Shown here piece after piece: positions 14,699-23,851 of a stretch of 62,971 nt of DNA. The translations under genes were made by a program, and so were the position numbers. The notes beneath the pieces are model-generated. The model saw nothing but the letters and a program-made list of their open reading frames with translations, was not told the origin of the DNA and did no database searches. The first letter of the stretch is position 1, and each line of letters opens with the position of its first letter. The stretch covers positions 1 to 62,971 of the forward strand of contig CANQUC010000011.1 of the NCBI GenBank assembly GCA_947626945.1, written 5' to 3'. The stretch is from an uncultured Lachnospiraceae bacterium. Lineage in GTDB: Bacteria > Bacillota > Clostridia > Lachnospirales > Lachnospiraceae.

Positions 14699-16222
14699 AT
14701 GCTGCAAAAGGTGTTAGAATTTGTCAGCCGGCATAACATGCTTGGCAAAGATGACAAAGTCATCGCAGGCATATCGGGAGGAGCGGACTCGGTATGCCTG
14801 CTTTGTGTACTGAAAGATCTGCAGCTCCGGTACGGGTTTTCACTGGAGGCAGTTCATGTAAATCACATGCTTCGGGGCGCGGAGGCAGAGGAAGACGCCC
14901 GGTTTACAAAGGAGCTTTGCCGGCAGATGCAGGTGCCCTGTACCGTATATGCCTATCCGGTAGCGGATCTTGCCCGAAAACAGGGCCGCTCTGTGGAAGA
15001 GATGGGAAGAATCGTGCGGTACCGGGCTTTCTGTCAGCGGCTTCTGGAAACAGGATTCAATAAGATTGCCGTGGCCCATCAGATGGACGACCAGGCGGAG
15101 ACCATGCTCTGGAATCTGTTTCGGGGCGGAGGCCTCAGAGGACTTGCGGCCATGGGGCCGGTAAGCCGGATCCCGTTTGCCAAAGAGGCGGAACAGGGCC
15201 GTCTGATCCGGCCGCTTTTGTGTCTGGAGCGTAAGGAGATCGAGGCCTGCCTAAAGGAACGGGGGCTCCCTTTCCGGACAGACGCCACAAATCTGGAGGA
15301 CGGCTACACACGGAATAAAATCCGCCGGCATGTGCTATCCTATGTGAAAGAGGAGATCCTGCCGTCCGTATCGGCAAATATGGAACGCAGCGCGGAACAG
15401 TTTGCCCGGATCCGTGATTTTCTGGACAAAACGGCGGAAAATGCCCTGGAACTTTACGGTACGGTCACGGAGGAGGGGCTGAGGCTATCTCTGGACGGTT
15501 TGGAAAAGCTGGATCCGGCAATTCAAAGGGAACTGGTGCGCGTCTGCCTGTCCAGGACGGGAGAATCCATGCGGGACATTACCATGCAACACATAGAAAG
15601 CGTGATGGCGCTGGCAAAGGGCGCCACCGGAAAGCAGCTTTGCCTGCCAAAAGGACGCCGGGTGATGAAAAGCTACGGCGATCTGATCTTTACGGGTGAA
15701 AAGAAACAGACCGGTTTGGATGACCCGAAAAAATCGTCTCCCACGGAGCTGGATGTTTTGATCCCGGGCAGTTATCTGATCCCGGAATCCGGCGAAAAGC
15801 TGGTGTTCACAAAAAAATCATTTGTTCAAAGGGAAAAAATACCGGATTCTCAGTATACGAAATGGTTTGATTATGATAAAATAAGAAGTCCCCTGAAACT
15901 TCGCGGGAGAAAACCGGGAGATTATCTGACGGTCAATGGGGACGGGGGCACAAAAAAGCTGAAAGATTATCTGATCGACTGTAAATATCCCAGACATCTG
16001 AGAGACCGGCTGATCCTGATCGCAGAGGGCAGCCATGTACTTTGGGTGCCGGGACTTCGGATCAGCGAAGCCTATAAAATTACAAAAGAAACAAGAACAA
16101 TTCTGGAGATCAAAAGAATTGTCGGAAAGGAATCAAAAAATGAGCGAGCGAATTTCAGTGATGATACCGGAAGCGGATGTAGACGCCAGGATCCGGCAGC
16201 TGGCGGAAAAGATCAGCAGTGA
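14699..16222 (+). CDS. tilS: tRNA(Ile)-lysidine synthase TilS
   Basis: About 507 residues. It modifies C34 of the tRNA-Ile CAU anticodon to lysidine, changing its decoding from AUG to AUA. The N-terminal PP-loop ATPase motif ISGGADSVCLL and the VNHMLRG and HQMDDQAET blocks are present, followed by the TilS substrate-binding and C-terminal domains. The ATG at 14699 has GGAG 6 nt upstream. The reading frame runs 83 nt into hpt, giving a C-terminal tail of about 28 residues coded in overlap. The order tilS-hpt-ftsH is the classical Gram-positive arrangement. Confidence 0.95.
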   Translation: MLQKVLEFVSRHNMLGKDDKVIAGISGGADSVCLLCVLKDLQLRYGFSLEAVHVNHMLRGAEAEEDARFTKELCRQMQVPCTVYAYPVADLARKQGRSVEEMGRIVRYRAFCQRLLETGFNKIAVAHQMDDQAETMLWNLFRGGGLRGLAAMGPVSRIPFAKEAEQGRLIRPLLCLERKEIEACLKERGLPFRTDATNLEDGYTRNKIRRHVLSYVKEEILPSVSANMERSAEQFARIRDFLDKTAENALELYGTVTEEGLRLSLDGLEKLDPAIQRELVRVCLSRTGESMRDITMQHIESVMALAKGATGKQLCLPKGRRVMKSYGDLIFTGEKKQTGLDDPKKSSPTELDVLIPGSYLIPESGEKLVFTKKSFVQREKIPDSQYTKWFDYDKIRSPLKLRGRKPGDYLTVNGDGGTKKLKDYLIDCKYPRHLRDRLILIAEGSHVLWVPGLRISEAYKITKETRTILEIKRIVGKESKNERANFSDDTGSGCRRQDPAAGGKDQQ

Positions 16223-16676
16223 TTATGCCGGAAAGGAACTGCACCTGATCTGTATTCTGAAAGGAAGCGTGTTTTTTACCTGTGAGTTGTCCAAACGGCT
16301 GACCGTTCCCGTGACCATGGATTTCATGTCTCTGTCCAGCTATGGAGACGGCACCAAGACAAGCGGCGTGGTGCGCCTGGTAAAGGATCTGGATGAATCT
16401 ATTGAAAACAAAGATGTGCTGGTGATCGAAGACATTATTGATTCCGGCAGGACGCTGAGTTATCTGATGAAAAACTTAAAGCAGCGAAGACCTGCCAGCC
16501 TGCGGCTCTGTACGCTTCTTGACAAGCCGGAGAGGCGTGTGAAGAAAGTGAAGGTAGATTATATCGGATTTGAGATCCCCGATGAATTTGTAGTGGGCTA
16601 TGGTCTGGATTATGCGCAAAAATACAGAAATCTGCCTTACATCGGCGTTGTTGAGTTGGAAGGAGAAAAAGATTGA
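16140..16676 (+). CDS. hpt: Hypoxanthine-guanine phosphoribosyltransferase
   Basis: A 178-residue purine salvage enzyme that makes IMP and GMP from hypoxanthine and guanine with PRPP. The PRPP loop [17 protein letters not shown] and the C-terminal base-binding [18 protein letters not shown] are clear. The ATG at 16140 follows GGAA/AAGGAA about 8 nt upstream. The 5' 83 bases lie inside the end of tilS and the stop overlaps the ftsH TTG start by four bases, showing tight translational coupling. Confidence 0.95.
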   Translation: MSERISVMIPEADVDARIRQLAEKISSDYAGKELHLICILKGSVFFTCELSKRLTVPVTMDFMSLSSYGDGTKTSGVVRLVKDLDESIENKDVLVIEDIIDSGRTLSYLMKNLKQRRPASLRLCTLLDKPERRVKKVKVDYIGFEIPDEFVVGYGLDYAQKYRNLPYIGVVELEGEKD

Positions 16677-18541
16677 ACAATAAAAATGCAAAAAATTTAA
16701 AAGGGCTTACATTTTATTTCGCGATTATGCTGGCCTTTTTCATTGTGATCGTTTTTATCAGCGTCAGCATGAACAAAAGCAACACTTATTCGCTGACCAA
16801 ATTTGAGGAAGTTTTGGAGGACGGGCAGGTGAAAACCGTGGAGATCCATCCGAACGAGGAGACTCCCACCGGTTTTCTGCGCGCTCAGTTAAGCTCAGGC
16901 CGGATCATCCGGGTCAATGTTTCCGACGTGACCAAATGGGAGTCCAGGCTTGAAAAAGAGGACATCAATTTTAAGGTGACGGAAGTAGAAAAAGAAAGCT
17001 GGCTGCTCACCACGCTGCTTCCCTGTTTCATCACCGTTGGCATTGTAATGCTGGTGTTTTATTTCATCAGCGGACAAAACGCAGGCAGCGGCGGCGGAAA
17101 AATGATGAACTTCGGCAAGAGCCGCGCCAAAATGTCTACGGACAAGAAAGTCAGCTTCAAGGATGTGGCAGGCTGCGACGAGGAAAAGGAAGAGCTTAAG
17201 GAGATCGTGGACTTTCTGAAAGCTCCTCAGAAGTACCTGAAGGTAGGAGCCAGGATCCCCAAGGGCGTTCTTCTTGTAGGGCCTCCCGGAACCGGCAAGA
17301 CCCTTCTTGCAAAAGCCGTGGCCGGTGAAGCCGGGGTGCCGTTCTTCAGTATTTCCGGTTCGGACTTTGTGGAGATGTTTGTAGGCGTGGGCGCGTCCCG
17401 TGTCCGGGATCTGTTTGAGGAGGCAAAGAAAAATTCACCCTGTATCGTATTCATTGACGAGATCGACGCGGTGGCAAGACGAAGAGGAACCGGCATGGGC
17501 GGCGGTCACGATGAACGTGAGCAGACGCTGAACCAGCTGCTTGTGGAGATGGACGGCTTTAGCGTCAATGAGGGCATTATTGTCATGTCCGCCACCAACC
17601 GGGTAGATATACTGGATCCCGCAATCCTGAGGCCGGGACGCTTTGACAGAAAAGTAGGCGTAGGACGTCCGGATATCAAAGGAAGAAAGGAAATCCTGGA
17701 GGTTCATGCCAAGGATAAGCCGCTGGGGGATGATGTGGATCTGATGCAGGTAGCCCAGACCACAGCCGGATTTACCGGCGCGGATCTGGAAAATCTTCTG
17801 AATGAGGCGGCAATCTTCGCGGCAAAGGCGGGCAGAGAATTTATCCGTCAGGACGACGTGCAGAGAGCCTTTGTAAAGGTAGGGATCGGAGGAGAAAAGA
17901 AAAGCCGGGTGATCTCTGAGAAAGAAAAACGGATCACGGCGTTCCATGAGGCAGGCCATGCCATTTTGTTCCATGTGCTGCCGGATGTAGGCCCGGTACA
18001 CAGCATTTCCATTATCCCCACCGGCATTGGGGCAGCCGGCTACACCATGCCCCTTCCGGAAAAGGATGAGATGTTTAATACCAAAGGCAGGATGCTGCAG
18101 GATATTGTAGTGTCTCTTGGAGGCCGTGTGGCGGAGGAAATGATCTTTCATGACATTACCACCGGCGCGTCCCAGGACATTAAGCAGGCCACGGAGCTTG
18201 CCAGATCCATGGTGACCAAGTACGGAATGTCCGACCGGGTAGGTCTGATCAATTACGGGGCGGAGGACGACGAGGTGTTCATCGGCAGGGATCTTGCCCA
18301 TACAAGAAGCATGAGCGAGGCTGTGGCCGCGGTGATCGACGAGGAAGTAAAGCGGATCATTGATGAAAGCCATATAAAGGCAAGAAAGATCATTGAGGAA
18401 AACCGGGATGTGCTGAACCGCTGCGCGGAGCTGCTTCTGGAGAAAGAAAAGCTTACCAGGGAAGAGTTTGAGGCGTTGTTTGAGGAAGAACCGGAAAACA
18501 AAACCGAAACAGCCTCCCCGGAGGAACCCGCGAATCTTTAG
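16673..18541 (+). CDS. ftsH: ATP-dependent zinc metalloprotease FtsH
   Basis: A 622-residue membrane protease that degrades unstable membrane and cytosolic proteins as a hexamer. Two transmembrane helices flank an external domain (about 10-32 and 108-130). The AAA+ module has Walker [14 protein letters not shown] near residue 202, Walker [11 protein letters not shown] and the second region of homology. The protease domain has HEAGH near 424. The start is TTG, overlapping the hpt stop (TTGA) with AAGGAG 8 nt upstream. An acidic, glutamate- and proline-rich tail ends the protein. A hairpin terminator lies about 160 nt downstream. Confidence 0.97.
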   Translation: MNNKNAKNLKGLTFYFAIMLAFFIVIVFISVSMNKSNTYSLTKFEEVLEDGQVKTVEIHPNEETPTGFLRAQLSSGRIIRVNVSDVTKWESRLEKEDINFKVTEVEKESWLLTTLLPCFITVGIVMLVFYFISGQNAGSGGGKMMNFGKSRAKMSTDKKVSFKDVAGCDEEKEELKEIVDFLKAPQKYLKVGARIPKGVLLVGPPGTGKTLLAKAVAGEAGVPFFSISGSDFVEMFVGVGASRVRDLFEEAKKNSPCIVFIDEIDAVARRRGTGMGGGHDEREQTLNQLLVEMDGFSVNEGIIVMSATNRVDILDPAILRPGRFDRKVGVGRPDIKGRKEILEVHAKDKPLGDDVDLMQVAQTTAGFTGADLENLLNEAAIFAAKAGREFIRQDDVQRAFVKVGIGGEKKSRVISEKEKRITAFHEAGHAILFHVLPDVGPVHSISIIPTGIGAAGYTMPLPEKDEMFNTKGRMLQDIVVSLGGRVAEEMIFHDITTGASQDIKQATELARSMVTKYGMSDRVGLINYGAEDDEVFIGRDLAHTRSMSEAVAAVIDEEVKRIIDESHIKARKIIEENRDVLNRCAELLLEKEKLTREEFEALFEEEPENKTETASPEEPANL

Positions 18542-18620
18542 AAAAAATGGGCACTGGCAGGTTTGTACAAAAATAAAATGAGAAAAAAATCATGTTTGTG
18601 CACATTTATTTAGAAAGGGA

Positions 18621-18629
18621 TGCTATACT
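18621..18629 (+). promoter_or_regulatory. Extended -10 promoter for a candidate small RNA
   Basis: TGCTATACT (18621-18629) is an extended -10 element with no good -35 at 17-18 bp. It would start transcription near 18636, just at the first stem of the candidate RNA. Confidence 0.35.
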
Positions 18630-18635
18630 TTATCT

Positions 18636-18727
18636 CGTAAAACCCCCAATATATTATATATAGTTTTACTACACCCCATAAGAAGAAATACCTTCTCCTA
18701 AAAAAGGCAGCGAAAGCTGCCTTTTTT
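18636..18727 (+). ncRNA. Candidate 92-nt small RNA downstream of ftsH
   Basis: Between the extended -10 at 18621-18629 and the terminator at 18700-18727 there is no plausible coding frame, but there are three stems: GTAAAAC (18637-18643) with GTTTTAC (18663-18669), a small AGAAG/CTTCT hairpin near 18681-18697, and the terminator. The simpler alternative is that this is merely the 3' untranslated region of ftsH. I do not recognise a known family; 6S RNA would be longer. Confidence 0.35.
18700..18727 (+). terminator. Intrinsic terminator after ftsH / candidate small RNA
   Basis: Perfect 12-bp stem AAAAAAGGCAGC (18700-18711), GAAA tetraloop, and complement ending in six T (18716-18727). It ends the tilS-hpt-ftsH transcript or the small RNA, or both. 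Confidence 0.85.
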
Positions 18728-18769
18728 ACTTTGCGGGAACCTTTTTTCAGGATTTCCTGAAATGTGCTG

Positions 18770-18799
18770 TTGTCAGCAGGCGGCAAAGTATGGTAAACT
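18770..18799 (+). promoter_or_regulatory. Promoter of the GH13 gene
   Basis: TTGTCA (18770-18775) and TAAACT (18794-18799), 18-bp spacer. The predicted start near 18806 excludes the in-frame ATG at 18801 and supports the start at 18837. Confidence 0.5.
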
Positions 18800-18836
18800 A
18801 ATGAACAGTAAATCGGCAGAAAGGCTGGAACTGGTT

Positions 18837-20963
18837 ATGGATAAACAGGAACGTTACAGTGATCAGGATATGAGAAAAAAGCTGCAGTATATTTCCCTGA
18901 TGGGTCCTATATTAAATAAGAAAGCTTTGTACACCGACACATCGGAAGAATACTGCAGGCCTCAGAATATTTCTCCCGGTGAAAGGCTTACAGTTCGGTT
19001 CCGGACAGGAAAAAACAACGTGGACGCGGTATATGCGGTTACAAAAAACGGAAAGAACAGGATGCAGAAAGTGCTGACCCACAATGCCTTCGACTACTAT
19101 GAGACCAGCTTTATTATGACCGGGGAGCCTCTGCACTATTATTTTGAGATCATTTTTGACAAAATGACATATTATTACTGCAGCACCGGCGTTGCCATGC
19201 ACATTGAGGAGCGGTATTCCTTTGAGGTGCTGCCTGATTTTCAGGTGCCGGACTGGGCAAAAGGCGCCGTGATGTATCAGATCTTTGTGGACCGGTTTTA
19301 CAACGGAGATCCGTCCAATGATGTGGAAGAACGGGAATATATCTATATTCAGGACGGCACCAAAAAGGTGACGGACTGGTTCAAATATCCGGAGGCTATG
19401 GACGTGCAGTGCTTTTACGGCGGCGATCTGCAGGGTGTTATGGACAAACTGGATTACCTGCAGCGGCTGGGAGTGGAAGTGATCTATCTCAATCCCATCT
19501 TTGTGTCTCCTTCCAATCATAAGTATGATATTCAGGATTATGACTATGTGGATCCTCATTTTGGCAAGATCGTAGAGGACGGCGGCGCGCCTCTGGATTC
19601 CTGGGTGGCCGACAATAAGCAGGCAAGCAAGCTGATCAGGCGGGTGACGGACAAAAAAAATCTGGAAGCCTCCAACCAGCTGTTCATCCGTCTGGTGGAA
19701 GAGATCCACAAACGGGGCATGAAAGTGATCCTGGACGGGGTGTTCAACCACTGCGGCTCCTTTAACAAATGGCTGGACCGGGAGCGCCTTTATGAAGACG
19801 CAGAAGAATATGAACCGGGGGCGTTTGTGTCAAAAGACAGCCCTTACCGGGACTATTTCCGGTTTGCTCATGATGTATGGCCTTATAACCCAAGCTATGA
19901 GGGCTGGTGGGGCCATGATACCCTGCCAAAGCTGAATTATGAAGGCGCCCAGGCGCTTCACGACGAGATCCTGCGGATCGGAAAGAAATGGGTGTCTGCG
20001 CCTTATCAGGCAGACGGCTGGCGTCTGGATGTGGCGGCAGATCTGGGTCACAGTGTGGAATACAACCATCAGTTCTGGAAAGATTTCCGGAAAGCGGTGA
20101 AAGAGGCAAATCCTGACGCGCTGATCCTGGCGGAGCATTACGGAGATCCGGGGCCGTGGCTTCGGGGAGACGAATGGGACACAGTGATGAATTATGATGC
20201 CTTTATGGAACCGGTGACCTGGTATCTGACCGGTATGGAAAAGCACAGCGACGAGTACCGGGACGATCTGAAAAATAATCTGGCTCATTTTCAGGAAATC
20301 ATGCGCCGGAGTATGAATATGTTTGGCAACGGTTCTCTTTTATCTGCCATGAATGAACTTTCCAACCATGATCATTCCCGGTTTCTGACCCGCACCAACG
20401 GAAAGGTAGGCCGGACAGCCACACTGGGGCCGGAGGCAGCCAACAGCGGCGTACACCCCTCGGTGCTGCGGGAAGCGGTTGTGATCCAGATGACCTGGCC
20501 CGGCGCCCCGACCATTTACTATGGAGACGAGGCCGGACTTTGCGGCTTTACGGATCCGGACAGCCGCAGGACCTACCCCTGGGGCAGAGAAGATTTTGAA
20601 CTGATCGAGTTTCACCGGGATATGATCAAAATACATAAGAAATATCCGGTGCTGCGTACCGGCTCCATCTCGTTTCTGCCATGCGACCAGCCCATCCTCT
20701 GTTATGGGCGTTTTAATCTGAAAGAACAGGTGATTGTGGCGGTCAACAATTTTGACGAATCCAAAGACGTGGAAATATCCGTATGGTACACGGGCATGGC
20801 AAAGGAAACCGTGCTGACTCAGGTGATGGAGACCGGAAAAAGAGGGTATTCCATTGGCAAGGTGGAACGGGAGATCCATGGAGGGGTGCTGAAGGTATCC
20901 ATGAGCCCCAAATCCGCCATGGTCTTTTATCACCGGGAGGTTCCGGAGGCTGAATGTCCGTGA
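18837..20963 (+). CDS. Cytoplasmic GH13 alpha-glucan hydrolase (cyclomaltodextrinase/neopullulanase type)
   Basis: A 708-residue glycoside hydrolase with an N-terminal Ig-like domain (CBM34 type, about 1-130), a catalytic barrel and a C-terminal beta domain. Catalytic motifs: DGVFNH, GWRLDVAAD (nucleophile Asp near 398), LILAEHYGD (acid Glu near 431) and NELSNHDHSRF. There is no signal peptide, so it would act on imported maltodextrins or cyclodextrins, or on glycogen. The start at ATG 18837 is chosen because the promoter begins transcription after the earlier ATG; its AAAGG site is rather far (about 12 nt). Its end overlaps the next gene by 10 bases. Substrate within the subfamily is uncertain. 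Confidence 0.9.
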   Translation: MDKQERYSDQDMRKKLQYISLMGPILNKKALYTDTSEEYCRPQNISPGERLTVRFRTGKNNVDAVYAVTKNGKNRMQKVLTHNAFDYYETSFIMTGEPLHYYFEIIFDKMTYYYCSTGVAMHIEERYSFEVLPDFQVPDWAKGAVMYQIFVDRFYNGDPSNDVEEREYIYIQDGTKKVTDWFKYPEAMDVQCFYGGDLQGVMDKLDYLQRLGVEVIYLNPIFVSPSNHKYDIQDYDYVDPHFGKIVEDGGAPLDSWVADNKQASKLIRRVTDKKNLEASNQLFIRLVEEIHKRGMKVILDGVFNHCGSFNKWLDRERLYEDAEEYEPGAFVSKDSPYRDYFRFAHDVWPYNPSYEGWWGHDTLPKLNYEGAQALHDEILRIGKKWVSAPYQADGWRLDVAADLGHSVEYNHQFWKDFRKAVKEANPDALILAEHYGDPGPWLRGDEWDTVMNYDAFMEPVTWYLTGMEKHSDEYRDDLKNNLAHFQEIMRRSMNMFGNGSLLSAMNELSNHDHSRFLTRTNGKVGRTATLGPEAANSGVHPSVLREAVVIQMTWPGAPTIYYGDEAGLCGFTDPDSRRTYPWGREDFELIEFHRDMIKIHKKYPVLRTGSISFLPCDQPILCYGRFNLKEQVIVAVNNFDESKDVEISVWYTGMAKETVLTQVMETGKRGYSIGKVEREIHGGVLKVSMSPKSAMVFYHREVPEAECP

Positions 20964-22681
20964 AGATCCTGCTTGTGGCGGTAAACGCCAAATACATCCA
21001 TTCCAATCCTGCCATTTACAGCTTAAAGAGCGCATGCGCCAACAGCGAAGCGGTATCTTTGGCGGAATATACCATCAATCATCAGCGGGAAAAGGTGCTG
21101 GCGGACATTTATGAAAAAGGGCCGGATCTGGTGGCCTTTTCCTGCTATATCTGGAATATTGCCTACATTCAGGCGCTGATCCCGGACCTGAAGCAGCTGA
21201 TGCCCAAGGTGCCTTTGTGGCTTGGAGGACCGGAGGTATCCCACCGGGGAGAAGTTCTTTTGCGGGAAAACCCTCAGATCCGGGGCGTTATGGTGGGAGA
21301 GGGAGAAGAGACCTTTCCCCGGCTGGTCTCCTTTTATACAAAAGGGGAACCGTCTCTTGAACGGATCCCCGGGCTGATCTTTTGGGAAAACAAACAGGTG
21401 ATCAATACCGGACTGCCGGACTGTCCGGATATGGCAAAACTCCCTTTCTGTTATCAGGATGTGCCAAAGGAGCAGTTTTCCCATCGGATCCTGTACTACG
21501 AATCTGCCAGAGGATGTCCGTTCTCCTGCAGCTATTGTCTGTCCTCCCTCCGGGAAACGGCAGGAAAAAAACGGGTGCGGTTTCGCCCTTTGGCTCAGGT
21601 AAAGCGGGAGCTTTCTTTTTTTCTGGAACAGAATGTGCAGCAGGTAAAGTTTGTTGACCGTACCTTTAACTGTGACAGGGACCGTGCTCTGGAGATCTGG
21701 ACTTACATCCGGGACCACAGCAACGGCGTTACCAATTTTCATTTTGAGGTGGCGGGAGATCTGCTGGATGAGAAAAGCCTGGAGCTGTTGGCTTCCATGC
21801 CTCCCGGAACGGTTCAGCTGGAGATCGGGATACAGACGGTAAACGAAAAGACCCTGCGGGAGATCCGGCGGGTGACAGACCTGCCCCGGCTGTTTGCAAA
21901 CGTGAAAAGACTGACAGCCATGGGCAATATCCACTGCCATGTGGATCTGATCGCCGGACTGCCCTTTGAAGACTTTTGGAGCTTTCGCCGGTCTTTCAAC
22001 GCGGCCTATGCCCTGGGAGCGCACCAGCTTCAGCTTGGCTTCCTGAAAGTGCTGAAAGGATCCGCCATGGAGGAACAGGCTCCGGCATATGATCTGCAGT
22101 ACAGCAGGATTCCTCCTTATGAAGTGCTTTCCACCCGCTGGATCTCCTACGGAGAGCTGCGGCGGCTGAAAGAGATCGAGGAGATGGTGGAGCTTTACAG
22201 CAACAGCGGCCAGTTTTGCCGCACGCTTCCTGTGGCGGCAGCGGCCTTTGAAACGCCCTTTGACTTTTTTGAGGCGCTGGCAGACTACTACAGGAAACAG
22301 GGGCTTGCAGCCGTAAGCCATTCCCGGGCGCAGCGCTATGAGATTCTGGGCCGTTTCTGTGAAAAAGAGCTGTCCGGCAGGCTGGACATAGACCTGATCA
22401 GAGAACTGCTGGTGCTGGATCTGTACGCCAGGGAGGCCCTGAAAAGCCGTCCGGCGTGGGCTCCGCCCCTGGCGCCTTTCTTCAGGCAGATCCAGGCCTT
22501 TTATGAAAGGGAAGCGGTGTCCTTTACCTATCTAAAAGGGTATGAGGGCTTTACCGCAAAGCAGCTGCGGCGGATGACCCATCTGGAGCCTCTGCGGTCT
22601 GGGAAAGCCATGCTCTTTGATTACCGGAACCGGGATCCGGTTACCGGAAACGGAAACATGACGGAAGTTTCCATTTTTTAG
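20954..22681 (+). CDS. B12-binding-domain radical SAM protein (DUF4080 type)
   Basis: A 575-residue protein. The N-terminal 130 residues resemble a Rossmann-like cobalamin-binding domain (LLVAVNAKYIHSNPA; VAFSCYIWN; LGGPEVS). A radical SAM core follows with the cluster motif CPFSCSYC and the Elp3-like continuation (FVDRTFNCD; EIGIQTVN; DLIAGLPFE). The C-terminus (about 400-575) matches the DUF4080 layout. Such enzymes use SAM, often with cobalamin, for methylation or rearrangement; the substrate is unknown. A GGAGG site lies inside the end of the GH13 gene, so the two are co-transcribed and translationally coupled. No link between their substrates is evident. Confidence 0.88.
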   Translation: MSVKILLVAVNAKYIHSNPAIYSLKSACANSEAVSLAEYTINHQREKVLADIYEKGPDLVAFSCYIWNIAYIQALIPDLKQLMPKVPLWLGGPEVSHRGEVLLRENPQIRGVMVGEGEETFPRLVSFYTKGEPSLERIPGLIFWENKQVINTGLPDCPDMAKLPFCYQDVPKEQFSHRILYYESARGCPFSCSYCLSSLRETAGKKRVRFRPLAQVKRELSFFLEQNVQQVKFVDRTFNCDRDRALEIWTYIRDHSNGVTNFHFEVAGDLLDEKSLELLASMPPGTVQLEIGIQTVNEKTLREIRRVTDLPRLFANVKRLTAMGNIHCHVDLIAGLPFEDFWSFRRSFNAAYALGAHQLQLGFLKVLKGSAMEEQAPAYDLQYSRIPPYEVLSTRWISYGELRRLKEIEEMVELYSNSGQFCRTLPVAAAAFETPFDFFEALADYYRKQGLAAVSHSRAQRYEILGRFCEKELSGRLDIDLIRELLVLDLYAREALKSRPAWAPPLAPFFRQIQAFYEREAVSFTYLKGYEGFTAKQLRRMTHLEPLRSGKAMLFDYRNRDPVTGNGNMTEVSIF

Positions 22682-22688
22682 ACGGGGC

Positions 22689-22717
22689 TTGCAACTTTAA
22701 AAAAATTGTCATAAGAT
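22689..22717 (+). promoter_or_regulatory. Promoter of the small membrane protein/HypE-like operon
   Basis: TTGCAA (22689-22694) and TAAGAT (22712-22717), spacer 17 bp, starting directly after the radical SAM gene. Confidence 0.55.
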
Positions 22718-22743
22718 AGAGAACATATAGGGGGATATGGACC

Positions 22744-22845
22744 ATGATGAATCGAAAGACCCGAAAAATCATCTCTGCCGTGATCATTATCGTAGTTGTG
22801 CTGGCAATGGTGCTTGTGCCCATTCTGGTAAACTTTGTACGATGA
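22744..22845 (+). CDS. 33-residue single-pass membrane protein
   Basis: A short gene reading MMNRKTRKIIS followed by one hydrophobic helix of about 20 residues (AVIIIVVVLAMVLVPILV) and NFVR. The basic N-terminus predicts an N-in orientation. AGGGGG lies about 8 nt before the ATG and a good promoter precedes it. It ends 10 bases before the start of the HypE-like gene, whose ribosome binding site overlaps its stop codon. Function unknown. Confidence 0.65.
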   Translation: MMNRKTRKIISAVIIIVVVLAMVLVPILVNFVR

Positions 22846-22855
22846 GGAACTGTTT

Positions 22856-23839
22856 ATGAAGATCGGAAAAATACCGGAACCGGTGCTGCGGCGCAGAGTT
22901 CTGAAGCACATTGTCACCAGACATCCCCGGGTAAAAGCGGGGGCCGACGTAGGCCGGGATTGCGCGGTTTTTGAAGAAGTCCCGGGAGAATCTGTTTTGC
23001 TGACTACGGATCCTATTACCGGAGCAGCGGAGGATCTGGGAGTTCTGGCAGTGCATACGGCGGTCAATGACCTTGCGGCGGGTGGAGGAACTCCTGCAGG
23101 CATTCTCCTTTCCGTCCTGCTGCCGGAAAACACCCGGGAGGAACAGCTTGGCCGGATCATGGAGGATGTGGAGACAGTGTGCCGGCAGCTGGGAATACAG
23201 ATTATGGGCGGTCATACAGAAGTCACCGACGCTGTCAGCCGGATCATCCTCACCGTCACGGCAGTGGGCACGGTTTCCGATCAGTCCTGTCTGCCTGTTG
23301 GAAGAGGATCTGTTGGAGAAGATCTGGTGGTCACAAAGTGGATCGGTCTGGAGGGGACAGCCATTGCCGCGAAAATGCGGGAAAAGGAACTGCTGGCCCG
23401 ATTCCCCCGGTCTTTTGTGGACAGCGCCCAAAGCTTTTTACAGCAGATTTCTGTGCTGCCTGAGGCAAAAATCGCCGCTCAGTATGGCGCAAGCGTCATG
23501 CACGACGTAACGGAGGGCGGCATATACGGCGCTCTCTGGGAACTGGGAGAAGCTTCCGGCGTGGGGCTTTGGGCGGATCTGAAGAAAATCCCCATCCGTC
23601 AGGAAACTGTGGAGATCTGCAATTTCCTGGATCTGAATCCCTACGGACTGGTATCCGGCGGAAGCCTGCTGATCGCCGCAAAAGACGGAGACGGACTTGT
23701 GGAAGCGCTTGCCCGGGCAGAAATTCCCGCCGCCAGGATCGGAAAGATCACGGAGGGCAGGGCAAAAGTGCTGACAAACGGCGATCAGGAGCGGTATCTG
23801 GAGCCGCCAAAAAGCGACGAGCTATATAAACTGCAGTGA
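22856..23839 (+). CDS. HypE/PurM-like ATP-binding protein
   Basis: A 327-residue member of the AIR synthase-related superfamily (PurM, HypE, ThiL, SelD). Visible features are the dinucleotide/ATP-binding GADVGRDCAVF, TDPITGA, VNDLAAGGGTPAG and MGGHTEVT, and the C-terminal half with VMHDVTEGGIYGALWELG. Order and wording are nearest to HypE (hydrogenase maturation), but HypE's C-terminal cysteine that carries the CN group is absent: the protein ends in SDELYKLQ. No hydrogenase genes lie nearby. The real reaction is unknown. It is followed after 12 nt by an Lrp regulator. Confidence 0.8.
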   Translation: MKIGKIPEPVLRRRVLKHIVTRHPRVKAGADVGRDCAVFEEVPGESVLLTTDPITGAAEDLGVLAVHTAVNDLAAGGGTPAGILLSVLLPENTREEQLGRIMEDVETVCRQLGIQIMGGHTEVTDAVSRIILTVTAVGTVSDQSCLPVGRGSVGEDLVVTKWIGLEGTAIAAKMREKELLARFPRSFVDSAQSFLQQISVLPEAKIAAQYGASVMHDVTEGGIYGALWELGEASGVGLWADLKKIPIRQETVEICNFLDLNPYGLVSGGSLLIAAKDGDGLVEALARAEIPAARIGKITEGRAKVLTNGDQERYLEPPKSDELYKLQ

Positions 23840-23851
23840 GGAGGACGCGGT

